Part shown: positions 10,620 through 22,467 of the stretch, in pieces
Position numbering within the stretch: the first letter of the stretch is position 1
Layout of the letters: each line of letters begins with the position of its first letter
DNA from: Diadema setosum
Taxonomy: Eukaryota > Echinodermata > Echinoidea > Diadematoida > Diadematidae
Direction: 5' to 3'
Length of the DNA: 64,000 nt
NCBI GenBank assembly: GCA_033980235.1
Contig: CM067062.1
Span: 2,013,709 to 2,077,708 of the forward strand
Translations under genes and position numbers: made by a program
Notes under the pieces: model-generated
Seen by the model: the letters and a program-made list of their open reading frames with translations, nothing else
What the model was told of the DNA's origin: nothing
Database searches by the model: none

Positions 10620-12488
10620 ATAATTATTATGTCACATAATCATGCTGGGTGGAGACATCAGTTCTCCAAGTATATTATGTTATAATGCATTATTTTACCA
10701 AGTGGGATTTCTTGAAAAAGGCTTGCGTTATAAGGTCATAGTGACATTTCAATCTTGTAAAGATAACTTGGGGAAACAGTCTCTTCTGCCCAAAATTAGT
10801 ATACAAAATCATAAAAATCTGGTTCCTAAGCAAAATTTGTGATCTTGACCCTGAAAATTGTGTATACAAAATGGCATCTGAATCAGCATAAATTGCAATT
10901 TTAGAAATACATCTTCTCCAACCTTACCTGCCTACTGCAATTATCGGAAATATGTAGTATATCATGGCAAAATACCTGTGTACCTAGGCACATGCCAGTA
11001 AATGTCTTCCTGGCTGTATATCAAGATCCTTTTATTTTCAGTGAATGTTTAATGTGATTGATAGAGACTTTATCCTGATACATAAATGCATTTGTACATG
11101 CCTTTATACAGTTGTTCAAACTCATACTTCCATTAAATGCAATGGAATTGATAAAGGAGACATGGCCCTAATGTCTAAGTGAAAACGTTACATATAAATG
11201 TTATATAATTATGACTGTGCCCAAGCTTACCCCCTCGCCCAAGTCCCCATTATACAAAACAGTAAATGCAAATGCATTTGTTATAAAAGCATAGATGATT
11301 TTCATCAAACTATCACTAAATGCTTTGCAAGCACATACGCCTGTTCTAAAAATGTACACATATACCATTTAGGACATTCCTTTTGGAAGTTGCTAATTTG
11401 CATATTTGGCTGCAACATGCTTGTGAGAAACATGTAATCAGATATTTTCTTGTAACTCTTTATTGTTACTAAGGAGCACCTGGAACAGTATTTAAGTCAA
11501 ATATAATATTAGACAAAATAATGAAAACAAAATAAGTAAAAAAGAATGGAGATCCAGTACACAAATGAGATGAGATAAGTATGAATCATGCTGTTACTTG
11601 GTTTCGTGAAATCTTTTAGAAGTTGTAGATTCATTCGTTCAGTTAATGAACATAATTAAAACCTTATAAAATCTTAAATCACATCAGTAGTTTACCCTCT
11701 CAATTACCCTTACTTACAAACAAATTATTTCATATGTTTTATTCACTTATTCATTCATTGACTTTGTACCTTATATTCTTTAAACTTCCATCAACACTCC
11801 ATGAACAGTTTGTCTACACTGAATGTACAGGTCTTCTCATCATGGGATAGAATCACTTTTGCCTTGCAATTTTCAATTCTTTAAAATGATTGTTGGTAAC
11901 GATTCATGAAGATTAAAAAGAATTATTATTTGGTGGTCATATTGTTTATGAGTGTAAGAAATGGCTTTCTGGGCACTACTAATTTTTTTTTTTTTTTTTT
12001 AAAGAACTGGGTATTTCTCTTGCCCATGTAGCACAAACGATACATAGTAATCATTTTTCCATCATAGCTGTCATTGTCCTGATCGGTGTCTTTTGCGTAC
12101 TCTGTCAAAATTTCCATATGGCATGTAAAATGTAAAATGTAAAAACTCAAAATACTGTGGTGTACTCGTATTACCTTTGAGCCATATGACCCCAAAAACT
12201 GGCACCACAAAATGTCTGTGTCAATGTGCTTGAATTATGTTTAAAATACTGATTCCCCTAGTTTTTAATGCCACATGTGCTTGGATGCTATCACATTTTT
12301 CAGAAATCCCACTTGAAAGAATTACAACTATGCACTCTTCAACTATAGCACCAATTAATTTATCCTAAAACTGTAGCAGCTCAAAGTCATAGAGGAGTGC
12401 TAGCTTTGCTGTTATGTAAATTTAATGTCAGATTTTTTTTTTTTGTCAAATGCAAAAGTGTGAGAGTAGGAATGATGCGTCACCATGG
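10620..12488. other. Core of the large element, no gene seen
   Basis: AT-rich, with many stops in all frames. The short open frames here (for example 11198-11437 and 11926-12210) show no conserved motif or domain and one is driven by a poly-T run. If a transposase once lay here it is no longer legible by eye. Confidence 0.5.
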
Positions 12489-12862
12489 ACCATAAAGCAT
12501 TAAGAGTGGCACAAGTGCATCACCAGTTTGTTTATAACATGCTTACATTCTGCAATGTTGTGCAGTATAGGTCAGATTCTTATGAGTAGCAAACATTATA
12601 CTACCATGGTAAGAGTATAATCATGGTGGAAAATCCATTTTTTTAAAGATAATTAAGCCAAAGTGATGTACACAGTAACATGATTTCAGTTATTGTTTTT
12701 TCCAATGCATCAATGAGGGCCACAAAGTATCAAGAGTGGCACAAATGCATCACCAGTTTGTTTATAACATGCTTACATTCCGCAAAGTTGTGCAGGTCAG
12801 ATTCTTATGAGTAACACTGGACAGTACACTGCTATTGTCAGAGTACATTATGGTGCAAAATC
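12489..12862 (+). repeat. Direct duplication of ~145 bp in the core of the element
   Basis: Two diverged copies lie at about 12489-12640 and 12719-12862. They share AAGAGTGGCACAA, GCATCACCAGTTTGTTTATA, ACATGCTTACATTC, TTGTGCAG and GGTCAGATTCTTATGAGTA. They are about 230 bp apart with single-copy sequence between. No coding frame. Confidence 0.75.
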
Positions 12863-13165
12863 AACAAGGTCTTGCAACTTGATATTTGTCTCCACCTAGT
12901 AGACAATTCAGAGGAAATATGTTTCATGTTATTATTGTGAAGGTAAGTTGTGTAACACTTCTCTGTGACAAGCAAAAACTTGTGTACAGGTAACATTTTA
13001 GCTACTTTTTTTACAAATACAGAAGTCTGAGGCCTGGTATAAGAAACAGTTGAAACCTTGCTCTTGTGTTTGCATTCTATTGTATGAGAGTTCCTTTAGG
13101 GATTTCAGGATCCATTCCAAAAGTAAATAGTTTAATTAAAAAAAAAGTAAAGACTTACAAGTTCA

Positions 13166-13626
13166 ACAGTAGAAATTTGACTGAAAACTGATGAAAAATT
13201 AAGAAGTTATGAAATGTTGAAGTTTTGCTAATTTCTGCAAAACAGTTCTTGTACAGCGGATATGTAAATTAGTTACATAACCATGTTATAACCTCACAAT
13301 TTTCTATTGATTGTGTACAAAGAAAAATATGAAAATTCAGTGGTTCTGTCAGTGAAATCTGAAACATGATGTTATTCCGTGTTGAATAACTTCGGAATAG
13401 CTTTCAGATATAGGTATATCAGGATTTGAGCCTTGGGCATGAATGCGTTTTAAACGGGAAATTTGTCCATATTTACAGCAAGTTGTGAGTTGAAGACATG
13501 CTCATTTTGCCATTTGTATATTCATAATAATTGACTGTTCGAGAACTCTTTCCTGATAAATTAGCGAAATTTCAAAATGTCACAACTTCATTCTTTTTCT
13601 TCCGTTTTGATCAAAATTTTACTGTT
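13166..13626. repeat. Imperfect inverted repeat, possible old MITE
   Basis: The left arm (about 13166-13255) and right arm (about 13536-13626) are imperfect reverse complements. AACAGTAGAAATTTGA pairs with TCAAAATTTTACTGTT, and TTTTGCTAATTTCTG pairs with TAAATTAGCGAAATTTC. Identity is low and the ends are not sharp. The surrounding 12863-15003 is AT-rich, with CAATAAA and A-rich stretches but no recognisable gene. Confidence 0.45.
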
Positions 13627-15003
13627 ATACACATAATTTTGCACTCTTTATGCTGGGACTAACTTATATTTCGACTGGATTTTCCCTTCAGCCATTTTTT
13701 GCACAGCAAGAAATCAGTAACACAAGTAGTGTGAAGGTTTGACTGCAAACCATCGATGAGCGTGCATAGAACAGAATCCACTTCGAAAGCAGTGCATCTT
13801 CAATTTTTTCTCAATGTGTTAGTTTTGAAAAACAAATCTGAATCATATTTGTGATATGATTCAGTTTCTATATATTGATGAGGTTTATTGTTCCTGAAAT
13901 TGGCAGCCAAGAGGCTGAAGTACATTCAGTTTACAGAGTACATACAATGTATATAGACAAAAATCACAGTACTTCACAAATTAAAAGGTGTGTACAATAA
14001 ACATATTGAGAAATTATACATAAAATCACACATTTATCAATCTAAATCAACAAGAAATAACATACATATACAGTACAACAACAGAGAAAAAAAACCCCAA
14101 ACTACTCGATACTATCACTTTTCTTTACAACACTGGATTATGAATATTTATAAAAACCCTTAATCTAAGCAACAACAACAACAAAAAAATACATATGCAG
14201 GGGTGTAAAAAAAAGGGGGGAGACGTTACTGCACAGCAGTTACAAAACTTTTTACCAACCATCCAGCTGAAATTACCAAAATGTTGAAAAAAAATCAATG
14301 AAATTATTGAACAACAAAAACATGATATATTTCATCAAATATTGCTATATTACTATATTTATCATATCAAAATCAATATTACATAAACAACTATCAAATA
14401 CACTATATTACAATCAGACTTCATTACTTTCAACATATTACAAAAACACTTTTAACAAAATTTATAAACATGTATGATTATACAATAGATTCAGAATTGC
14501 ACTTTCATATATCCTCATATATGCTTGTAGAAACCAAGATGTCCATATACCATATACGTCATAAGAAGTAAAAGAAATGTACCTTAAAATGCAGTCTGAT
14601 AAAAAGGGTAAAAGGGAGAAGTAAAGCCTAAAAGGCTTCTAGACAAACAAAAATGACCTTTTCATAAATCAGTTATACTAGTTGTGTAGTACAAGAGGGA
14701 AAATAAAAAAAAAACATAGGGAGTACATGTACAACAAACATGTGTGGAACAAAATTGGGAACATCCAGTCTTGCAACTTTCACATACAAATATCAAACAA
14801 TTATCTTCAAGACAGCGTCCAAAACTCGTAAAAGCGATCCAGCAGTTGCTTCCATGTTCATTCACAAATATACGTCACTACATAAATGATAAGCCATACG
14901 TCAAAGTGACTCCCCTAAATCGTACAATTTAACAGAGCTCGAAACGAGGGGCAACCTCTTCGGCGCACGCACTCACTTACATATCTATCTATCTATATAT
15001 ATA

Positions 15004-16041
15004 CACTCAGCAAAAACAGTAAGTTCCCCCCTAACATTTTTGGATATATCTCAAAAAGTATTTTACGGATGTTCATATTTCGAACGGGAATGGATAGGGA
15101 ATTTCATTACTCATAACATGAATGGCATATCATTGCCACCAGATATCATTATTGGTGTAAAAAATCGCATTTTATGTCAAAATGCATGGGAAAAAAGTTG
15201 CACTTAAGGCCATAGAGAGCATATTGTATACATTTCCTATGTAAGTTATCAAATGATCTTTTTAAATTGTGTAATTCTAAGGAATTTCTTCAGGTACAAT
15301 GTGCTTCCCTATTAAACAGATGTTATGCATACTTTTTGAACAATAGGCCTTCTCAAGATGAAAATATTTGTAGAAGCCATGTGATTTGTAATTCCAATTC
15401 AGGTTGATCACATTAATGTGCCTGTGGGCATTTTGCATCATTCCCTCAAGTTGTACATCAGTTTGCTGAGGGAAATGACATCGAACGTATGGACTGGCCT
15501 GCAAGATCCCCTGACTGTAATCTAGTAGAGAATCTTTGGGATATCATTAAGTGGAAAGCGAGCAAGAAGTTGAAAGATGACACTTCACTGCAAGAATTTC
15601 AGCGCATCTTGCAGAGAGCATAGACCAACATTGAGCAGCGCCAAGTACAAACTATAGTTAACAGTTTGAGGAGGAGATGGCGGCTGGTCATTGCGGGTGG
15701 TGGACATATCAATTATCAAATACTTCACTATATGCTCATGAAAAGAAAGAGATAGAGAAATATGCAATAGCCCATGCTTAAATGTTCAGAATCATGAGTG
15801 ATTGTTTGATTATTTGTGTAAAAGTCATTGCAAATCACTAAAGTGCAACTTTTGTTTCCATGCATTTTGACATAAAATGCATTTTTTTTTCACCAATAAT
15901 GATATCTGGTGGCAATGATTTTCCACTCATGTTATGAGTAATAAAATTCTTTATCCATTTCCGTTTGAATCATGAAAATCGGTTGAATACTTTTTGAGAT
16001 GTATCCACAAATGCTAGGGGGGAACTTACTTTTTTTTCTGA

Positions 16042-16044
<3 letters not shown>
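15004..16044 (+). mobile_element. Degenerate Tc1/mariner transposon with ~215-bp terminal inverted repeats
   Basis: The ends are CACTCAGCAAAAACAGTAAG and its imperfect complement, immediately flanked by TA on both sides, the Tc1/mariner target duplication. The arms (about 15004-15225 and 15830-16044) share AGTAAGTTCCCCCCTA, ATCTCAAAAAGTAT, TTACTCATAACATGA and ATTGCCACCAGATATCATTA. At 1.04 kb it is shorter than an intact Tc1-like element (usually 1.3-2 kb). The interior holds only the C-terminal part of a transposase, so it is internally deleted. Confidence 0.9.
15420..15716 (+). pseudogene. Tc1-like transposase, C-terminal catalytic remnant
   Basis: The frame from 15420 reads MDWPARSPDCNLVENLWDII, the classic Tc1 block containing the last acidic residue (E of VENLWD) of the DDE catalytic triad. 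It continues through LQEFQRILQRA to an in-frame TAG at 15621-15623, where the family usually has tryptophan. Beyond it the same frame goes on with VNSLRRRWRLVIAGGGHINY, the usual C-terminus. The DNA-binding N-terminus and first catalytic Asp are missing. It lies inside the TA-flanked inverted repeats at 15004-16044, so it is that element's own transposase and cannot be active. Confidence 0.9.
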
Positions 16045-16077
<33 letters not shown>

Positions 16078-16082
<5 letters not shown>

Positions 16083-16323
16083 GAGATTGTTTGCAAAAAC
16101 CGATAAGTCCATTTTTGAAGATTTTGAAGTACGGTCTCTGTCAGAAAGTACAAAATAATACCTTTTAAATGATATATTGATCACTACATATAAAGGTACA
16201 TTTTTGAAGTTATGGTCAAAAGAAGCAAAATTTTTCTTATTATTCTTTTTATTTTTCTTGACCTTTAATCGCCAATATCTCCATTTGACAAATATGGACT
16301 TATCGGTTTTTGCAAACAAACTC

Positions 16324-16328
<5 letters not shown>
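16078..16328. mobile_element. 251-bp MITE with TIR ATGAAGAG(A/T)TTGTTTGC, set in (TA)n
   Basis: The left end ATGAAGAGATTGTTTGC, then AAAAACCGATAAGTCCAT, is matched by its complement ending GCAAACAAACTCTTCAT at 16328. (TA)n runs of about 30-45 bp flank both ends (about 16047-16077 and 16329-16370), so a TA target site is likely but cannot be placed exactly. There is no coding sequence beyond poly-Ile/Tyr artefacts of the TA runs. It abuts the right end of the Tc1 relic. Confidence 0.8.
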
Positions 16329-16371
<43 letters not shown>

Positions 16372-16539
16372 GTATATATACATGTGTGTGTGTGTGTGTG
16401 AGTGTGTGAATGTGTATGTACAAAACATTGACATTGGAAGAACAATCTATATACAGGATGTTGTCATTTTTCGTTATTAAATCACATAAAAACACATAAG
16501 CATTGTAAGAACATTTCACATTATGATGATAGTCATTTC

Positions 16540-19500
16540 TTTATGCTAAAATCACATCCAAACACCAGAGTTTAGAAGACAGGTGTTTAGTTCATCACTT
16601 TATTAGCAGAATATTTTGTTGTAAATCCAATCTTATTAGTCACCAATATGACTGAACCTAAGTCTACTGTCGCCTTTTTATATAACGCATAAGCATTGGT
16701 ATATCAATGAATACAAAGGTAATAATTGACATTTTCAACGGTCGAATCACATCAAAACACAAGAGTTTCGGCTCAAGGGACTTTGTTTGTCACTCTACGA
16801 AAAATTGTCAATGATAGAAATCCAAGTTCATCGATAAATTCACCAATATGACCAAACCGCACTCTACTGTCGCCTACCATCACTCTACTGACGCCTCGTT
16901 TTCTGTGTATAACGCATAGGCATTATATATTGTCATTTTCAAGCATCGAATCACATCAAAACACATGAATTTCGGCTATAGGGGCTTTGTTTGTCACTCT
17001 ACTAAATATAATATAAGTTAGAAATTCAAGTTCATCGGTAAATTCACCAATATGACCAAACCGCACTCTACTGTCGCCTCGTTTTATTTGTATTACGCAT
17101 AGGCATTAGAAGAGCAGTTAATACTAAGATATTATTGTTATTTTCTAGCGTCGAATCACATCAAAAGACATGAATTTCGGATCCATTGGCTTTGTTTGTC
17201 ACTCTACTAAAAATAATAAATGTTAGAAATTCAAGTTCATCGGTAAATTCACCAATATGACCAAAAGGGAAATTTTCTGTCGCCTCACCACACTCTACTG
17301 TCGCCTCGTTTTACGCATAGGCATCATACTAAGATATTGTCATTTTTAACGGTCTAATCACATCAAAAGACATAAGTTTCGGCTCCAGGGGCCTTGTTTG
17401 TTAATCTACTAAAAATGATTAATATTAAAAATTCAAGTTCATCGGTAAATTCACCAATATGACCAAACCGCACTCTACTGTCGCCTCACCACACTCTACT
17501 GTCGCCTCGTTTTATGTGTATAACGCATAGGCATTAGAAGAGCACTTGATACTAAGATAATGTCATTTTCAAGCGTCGAATCATATCAAAAGACATGAGT
17601 TTCGGCTCCATGGGCTTTGTTTGTCACTCTACTAAAAACAATTAATGTTAAAAATTCAAGTTCATCGGTAAATTTACCAATATGACCAAACCGCACTCTA
17701 CTGTCGCCTCACCACACTCTACTGTCGCCTCGTTTTCTGTGTATAACGCATAGGCATTAGAAGAGCACTTGATACTAAGATAATGTCATTTTCAAGCGTC
17801 GAATCATATCAAAAGACATGAGTTTCGGCTCCAGGGGCTTTGTTTGTCACTCTACTAAAAACAATTAATGTTAAAAATTCAAGTTCATCGGTAAATTTAC
17901 CAATATGACCAAACCGCACTCTACTGTCGCCTCACCACACTCTACTGTCGCCTCGTTTTCTGTGTATAACGCATAGGCAGTAGAAGAGCACTTGATACTA
18001 AGATATTGTCATTTTCAAGCATCGAATCACATCAAAAGACATGAGTTTCGGCTCCAGGGGGCTTGTTTGTTAATCTACTAAAAATAATTGATATTAAAAA
18101 TTCAAGTTCATCGGTAAATTCACCAATAATATGTCCAAACCGCACTCTACTGTCGCCTCACCACACTCTACTGTCGCCTCGTTTTCTGTGTATAACGCAT
18201 AGGCAGTAAAAGAGCACTTGATACTAAGATATTGTCATTTTCAAGCATCGAATCACATCAAAAGACATGAGTTTCGGCTCCAGGGGCCTTGTTGTTAATC
18301 TACTAAAAATAATTGATATTAAAAATTCAAGTTCATCGGTAAATTCACCAATATGACCAAACCGCACTCTACTGTCGCCTCACCACACTCTACTGTCGCC
18401 TCGTTTTCTGTGTATAACGCATAGGCAGTAGAAGAGCACTTGATACTAAGATATTGTCATTTTCAAGCATCGAATCACATCAAAAGACATGAGTTTCGGC
18501 TCCAGGGGCTTTGTTTGTCACTCTACTAAAAATAATTAATGTTAAAAATTCAAGTTCATCGGTAAATTTACCAGTATGACCAAACCGCACTCTACTGTCG
18601 CCTCACCACATTCTACTGTCGCTTCGTTTTCTGTGTATAACGCATAGGCAGTAGAAGAGCACTTGATACTAAGATATTGTCATTTTCAAGCATTGAATCA
18701 CATCAAAAGACATGAGTTTCGGCTCCAGGGGCCTAGTTTGTTAATCTACTAAAAATAATTGATATTAAAAATTCAAATTCATCGGAAAATTCACCAATAT
18801 GACCAAACCGCACTCTATACTGTCGCCTCGTTTTCTGTGTATAACGCATAGGCAGTAGAAGAGCACTTGATACTAAGATATTGTCATTTTCAAGCATCGA
18901 ATCACATCAAAAGACATGAGTTTCGGCTCCAGGGGCCTTGTTTGTTAATCTACTAAAAATAATTGATATTCAAAATTCAAGTTCATCGGTAAATTCACCA
19001 ATATGACCAAACCGCACTCTACTGTCGCCTCACCACACTCTACTGTCGCCTCGTTTTCTGTGTATAACGCATAGGCAGTAGAAGAGCACTTGATACTAAG
19101 ATATTGTCATTTTCAAGCATCGAATCACATCAAAAGACATGAGTTTCGGCTCCAGGGGGCTTGTTTGTTAATCTACTAAAAATAATTGATATTAAAAATT
19201 CAAGTTCATCGGTAAATTCACCAATATGTCCAAACCGCACTCTACTGTCGCCTCACCACACTCTACTGTCGCCTCGTTTTCTGTGTATAACGCATAGGCA
19301 GTAGAAGAGCACTTGATACTAAGATATTGTCATTTTCAAGCATTGAATCACATCAAAAGACATGAGTTTCGGCTCCAGGGGCCTTGTTTGTTAATCTACT
19401 AAAAATAATTGATATTAAGAATTCAAGTTCATCGGTAAATTCACCAATTATGTCCAAACCGCACTCTACTGTCGCCTCACCACACTCTACTGTCGCCTCG

Positions 19501-21780
19501 TTTTCTGTGTATAACGCATAGGCAGTAGAAGAGCACTTGATACTAAGATATTGTCATTTTCAAGCATTGAATCACATCAAAAGACATGAGTTTCGGCTCC
19601 AGGGGCCTAGTTTGTTAATCTACTAAAAATAATTGATATTAAAAATTCAAATTCATCGGAAAATTCACCAATAATTATGACCAAACCGCACTCTATACTG
19701 TCGCCTCGTTTTCTGTGTATAACGCATAGGCAGTAGAAGAGCACTTGATACTAAGATATTGTCATTTTCAAGCATCGAATCACATCAAAAGACATGAGTT
19801 TCGGCTGCAGGGGCCTTGTTTGTTAATCTACTAAAAATAATTGATATTAAAAATTCAAGTTCATCGGTAAATTCACCAATATGACCAAACCGCACTCTAC
19901 TGTCGCCTCACCACACTCTACTGTCGCCTCGTTTTCTGTGTATAACGCATAGGCAGTAGAAGAGCACTTGATACTAAGATATTGTCATTTTCAAGCATCG
20001 AATCACATCAAAAGACATGAGTTTCGGCTCCAGGGGCCTTGTTTGTTAATCTACTAAAAATAATTGATATTAAAAATTCAAGTTCATCGGTAAATTCACC
20101 AATATGACCAAACCGCACTCTACTGTCGCCTCACCACACTCTATACTGTCGCCTCGTTTTCTGTGTATAACGCATAGGCAGTAGAAGAGCACTTGATACT
20201 AAGATATTGTCATTTTCAAGCATCGAATCACATCAAAAGACATGAGTTTCGGCTCCAGGGGCCTTGTTTGTTAATCTACTAAAAATAATTGATATCAAAA
20301 ATTCAAGTTCATCGGTAAAGCTCATTCACCAATATGACCAAACCGCACTCTACTGTCGCCTCACATGCACCACACTCTACTGTCGCCTCGTTTTCTGTGT
20401 ATAACGCATAGGCAGTAGAAGAGCACTTGATACTAAGATATTGTCATTTTCAAGCATCGAATCACATCAAAAGACATGAGTTTCGGCTCCAGGGGCCTAG
20501 TTTGTTAATCTACTAAAAATAATTGATATTAAAAATTCAAGTTCATCGGTAAATTCACCAATATGTCCAAACCGCACTCTACTGTCGCCTCACCACACTC
20601 TACTGTCGCCTCGTTTTCTGTGTATAACGCATAGGCAGTAGAAGAGCACTTGATACTAAGATATTGTCATTTTCAAGCATCGAATCACATCAAAAGACAT
20701 GAGTTTCGGCTCCAGGGGCCTTGTTTGTTAATCTACTAAAAATAATTGATATTAAAAATTCAAGTTCATCGGTAAATTCACCAATATGTCCAAACCGCAC
20801 TCTACTGTCGCCTCACCACACTCTACTGTCGCCTCGTTTTCTGTGTATAACGCATAGGCAGTAGAAGAGCACTTGATACTAAGATATTGTCATTTTCAAG
20901 CATCGAATCACATCAAAAGACATGAGTTTCGGCTCCAGGGGGCTTGTTTGTTAATCTACTAAAAATAATTGATATTAAAAATTCAAGTTCATCGGTAAAT
21001 TCACCAATATGTCCAAACCGCACTCTACTGTCGCCTCACCACACTCTACTGTCGCCTCGTTTTCTGTGTATAACGCATAGGCAGTAGAAGAGCACTTGAT
21101 ACTAAGATATTGTCATTTTCAAGCATCGAATCACATCAAAAGACATGAGTTTCGGCTCCAGGGGCCTTGTTTGTTAATCTACTAAAAATAATTGATATTA
21201 AAAATTCAAGTTCATCGGTAAATTCACCAATCAGACCAAACCGCACTCTACTGTCGCCTCACCACAGTCTACTGTCGCCTCGTTTTCTGTGTATAAGGCA
21301 TAGGCAGTAGAAGAGCACTTGATACTAAGATATTGTCATTTTCAAGCATCGAATCACATCAAAAGACATTAGTTTTGGCTCCATTTGCTTTGTTTGTCAC
21401 TCTACTAAAAACAATTAATGTAAAAAATTCAAGTTCATCGGTAAATTCACCAATATGACCAAACCGCACTCTACTGTCGCCTCACCACACTCTACTGTCG
21501 CCTCGTTTTATGTGTATAACGCATAGGCATTAGAAGAGCGCTTAATAATAAGATGTTGTCATTTTTAACGATCGAATCACATCAAAAGACATGAGTTTCG
21601 GCTCCAGGGGCTTTGTTTGTCACTCTACTAAATATGATTAATGTTAAAAATTCAAGTTCATCGGTAAATTCACCAATATGACCAAACCGCACTCTACTGT
21701 CGCCTCACCACACTCTACTGTCGCCTCGTTTTATGTGTAAAACGCATAGGCATTAGAAGAGCAATAATACGATGATAGTC
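16540..21780 (-). repeat. Right subterminal satellite array, ~24 monomers of ~223 bp, inverted relative to the left array
   Basis: It is the reverse complement of the left array: repeated CACTCTACTGTCGCCTC, TTCATCGGTAAATTCACC, TCGGCTCCAGGGGC and AACGCATAGGCA. The monomers nearest the core (about 16540-17330) are degenerate, with one 21-bp unit missing or altered. Those from about 17460 to 21780 are nearly identical, which suggests recent homogenisation. Two monomers carry the variant CTCTATACTG in a single 21-mer (18813 and 19691), exactly 878 bp apart and embedded in the same variant context, so a 4-monomer higher-order repeat exists here too. Most monomers are of the type with GCATCGAATCACATC; the outermost are like the left array's other type. 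Confidence 0.95.
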
Positions 21781-21784
21781 ATTG

Positions 21785-22334
21785 AGATGAACTTCGTATC
21801 AATTAGAACTTCCAAGAATGACTGATTTCATTGAGCGTACTTTACTGTGTTTTCTGATCTAACCCATTCTACCCACCCGACCCCCCCCCCAAAAAAAAAA
21901 AAAAACAACTACTAAAAGTATTTGTCTGAAGAAATCTTCTCACCCCCTCCCCCCCCCCCCCCCCCCCCTTCAAACGCACCTACCACAATGATGATCAAAC
22001 TCATCATCAAACCATGTTTGTACTGAGTCTCTGGGATGTCAACAAGGGTGAGTCGTCAATGGAAAGCCCTCGAGTGAGTGACACACACACACAAACACAC
22101 ACACACACACACACACATACACATATACTGTTGCAACTGTGCAAGCGAAATGTGTTTACGTCATGACGTACACTCGGTGGTGTATGTTACAACGCAGGGG
22201 AAAGGGAATCTCCCACCTCATACATATTCAATAAGGCTTCGGCAGTCTCCGCGCCAGCTCATGAATAATTAATAATCTGTGACCTTTGGTGAAACTACTT
22301 CCCGCAGAGCATTCTCGCCTCTTAAGTGCCTACC
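21785..22334 (-). repeat. Right outer terminal inverted repeat of the 18.5 kb element
   Basis: Reverse complement of 3816-4380, ending CCTCTTAAGTGCCTACC at 22334. Small differences from the left arm include one fewer A in CACCAAAGGTCAC, GGAGACTGCCG for GTGACTGCCG, and longer poly-C and poly-A runs. The last bases are followed at once by TTTTCTATC. Confidence 0.9.
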
Positions 22335-22343
22335 TTTTCTATC
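22335..22343 (+). repeat. Target-site duplication, right copy (TTTTCTATC)
   Basis: Identical to 3807-3815 and abutting the right terminus. The inferred empty site reads ATTACTG-TTTTCTATC-TGGCTGG. Confidence 0.9.
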
Positions 22344-22467
22344 TGGCTGGATGATTGCGCAAGCGATTTGTCGGCAAGTGTGGCGAGGATTTCTACTCTC
22401 AAGAGCCCGTTCACAAATCATTAGTAAACCCATCGTTGGTAGAACTTCAAGACAATTTCACATCACC
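22344..22467 (+). promoter_or_regulatory. BUD23 5' flank / 5' UTR left between the transposon and the start codon
   Basis: Only 124 bases separate the target duplication from the BUD23 ATG. They include GATTGCGCAAGCGATTTG and are moderately CpG-rich, resembling 3660-3806 on the other side of the element. The BUD23 transcription start must lie in this strip, inside the transposon arm, or beyond the transposon. The sequence alone cannot decide which. Confidence 0.5.

Larger units (their letters stand above)
3816..22334. mobile_element. 18.5 kb foldback-type DNA transposon, probably Mutator-like (MULE), with satellite-filled inverted arms
   Basis: The two ends are inverted copies beginning GGTAGGCACTTAAGAGG. 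They stay alignable for about 0.55 kb, with small indels and about 5% mismatch by eye, and then pass into tandem arrays in opposite orientation. The total is 18,519 bp, flanked by a perfect 9-bp direct repeat. Nine-bp duplications and long inverted repeats are typical of the Mutator superfamily; arms made of tandem repeats are typical of Drosophila FB and sea urchin TU foldback elements. The core (about 7466-16540) has no intact transposase. It contains a decayed PHD-finger coding piece (9543-9849), nested MITEs and a Tc1 relic. This copy therefore looks non-autonomous, or autonomous and dead. Superfamily assignment is an inference. Confidence 0.85.

Noticed and set aside
3816..22334. Helitron, Polinton or herpes-like large element instead of a MULE
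   Set aside because: Helitrons lack terminal inverted repeats and target duplications. Polintons have 6-bp duplications and carry polymerase, integrase and capsid genes, none of which is visible. The 9-bp duplication fits MULEs best, although the transposase itself is missing.
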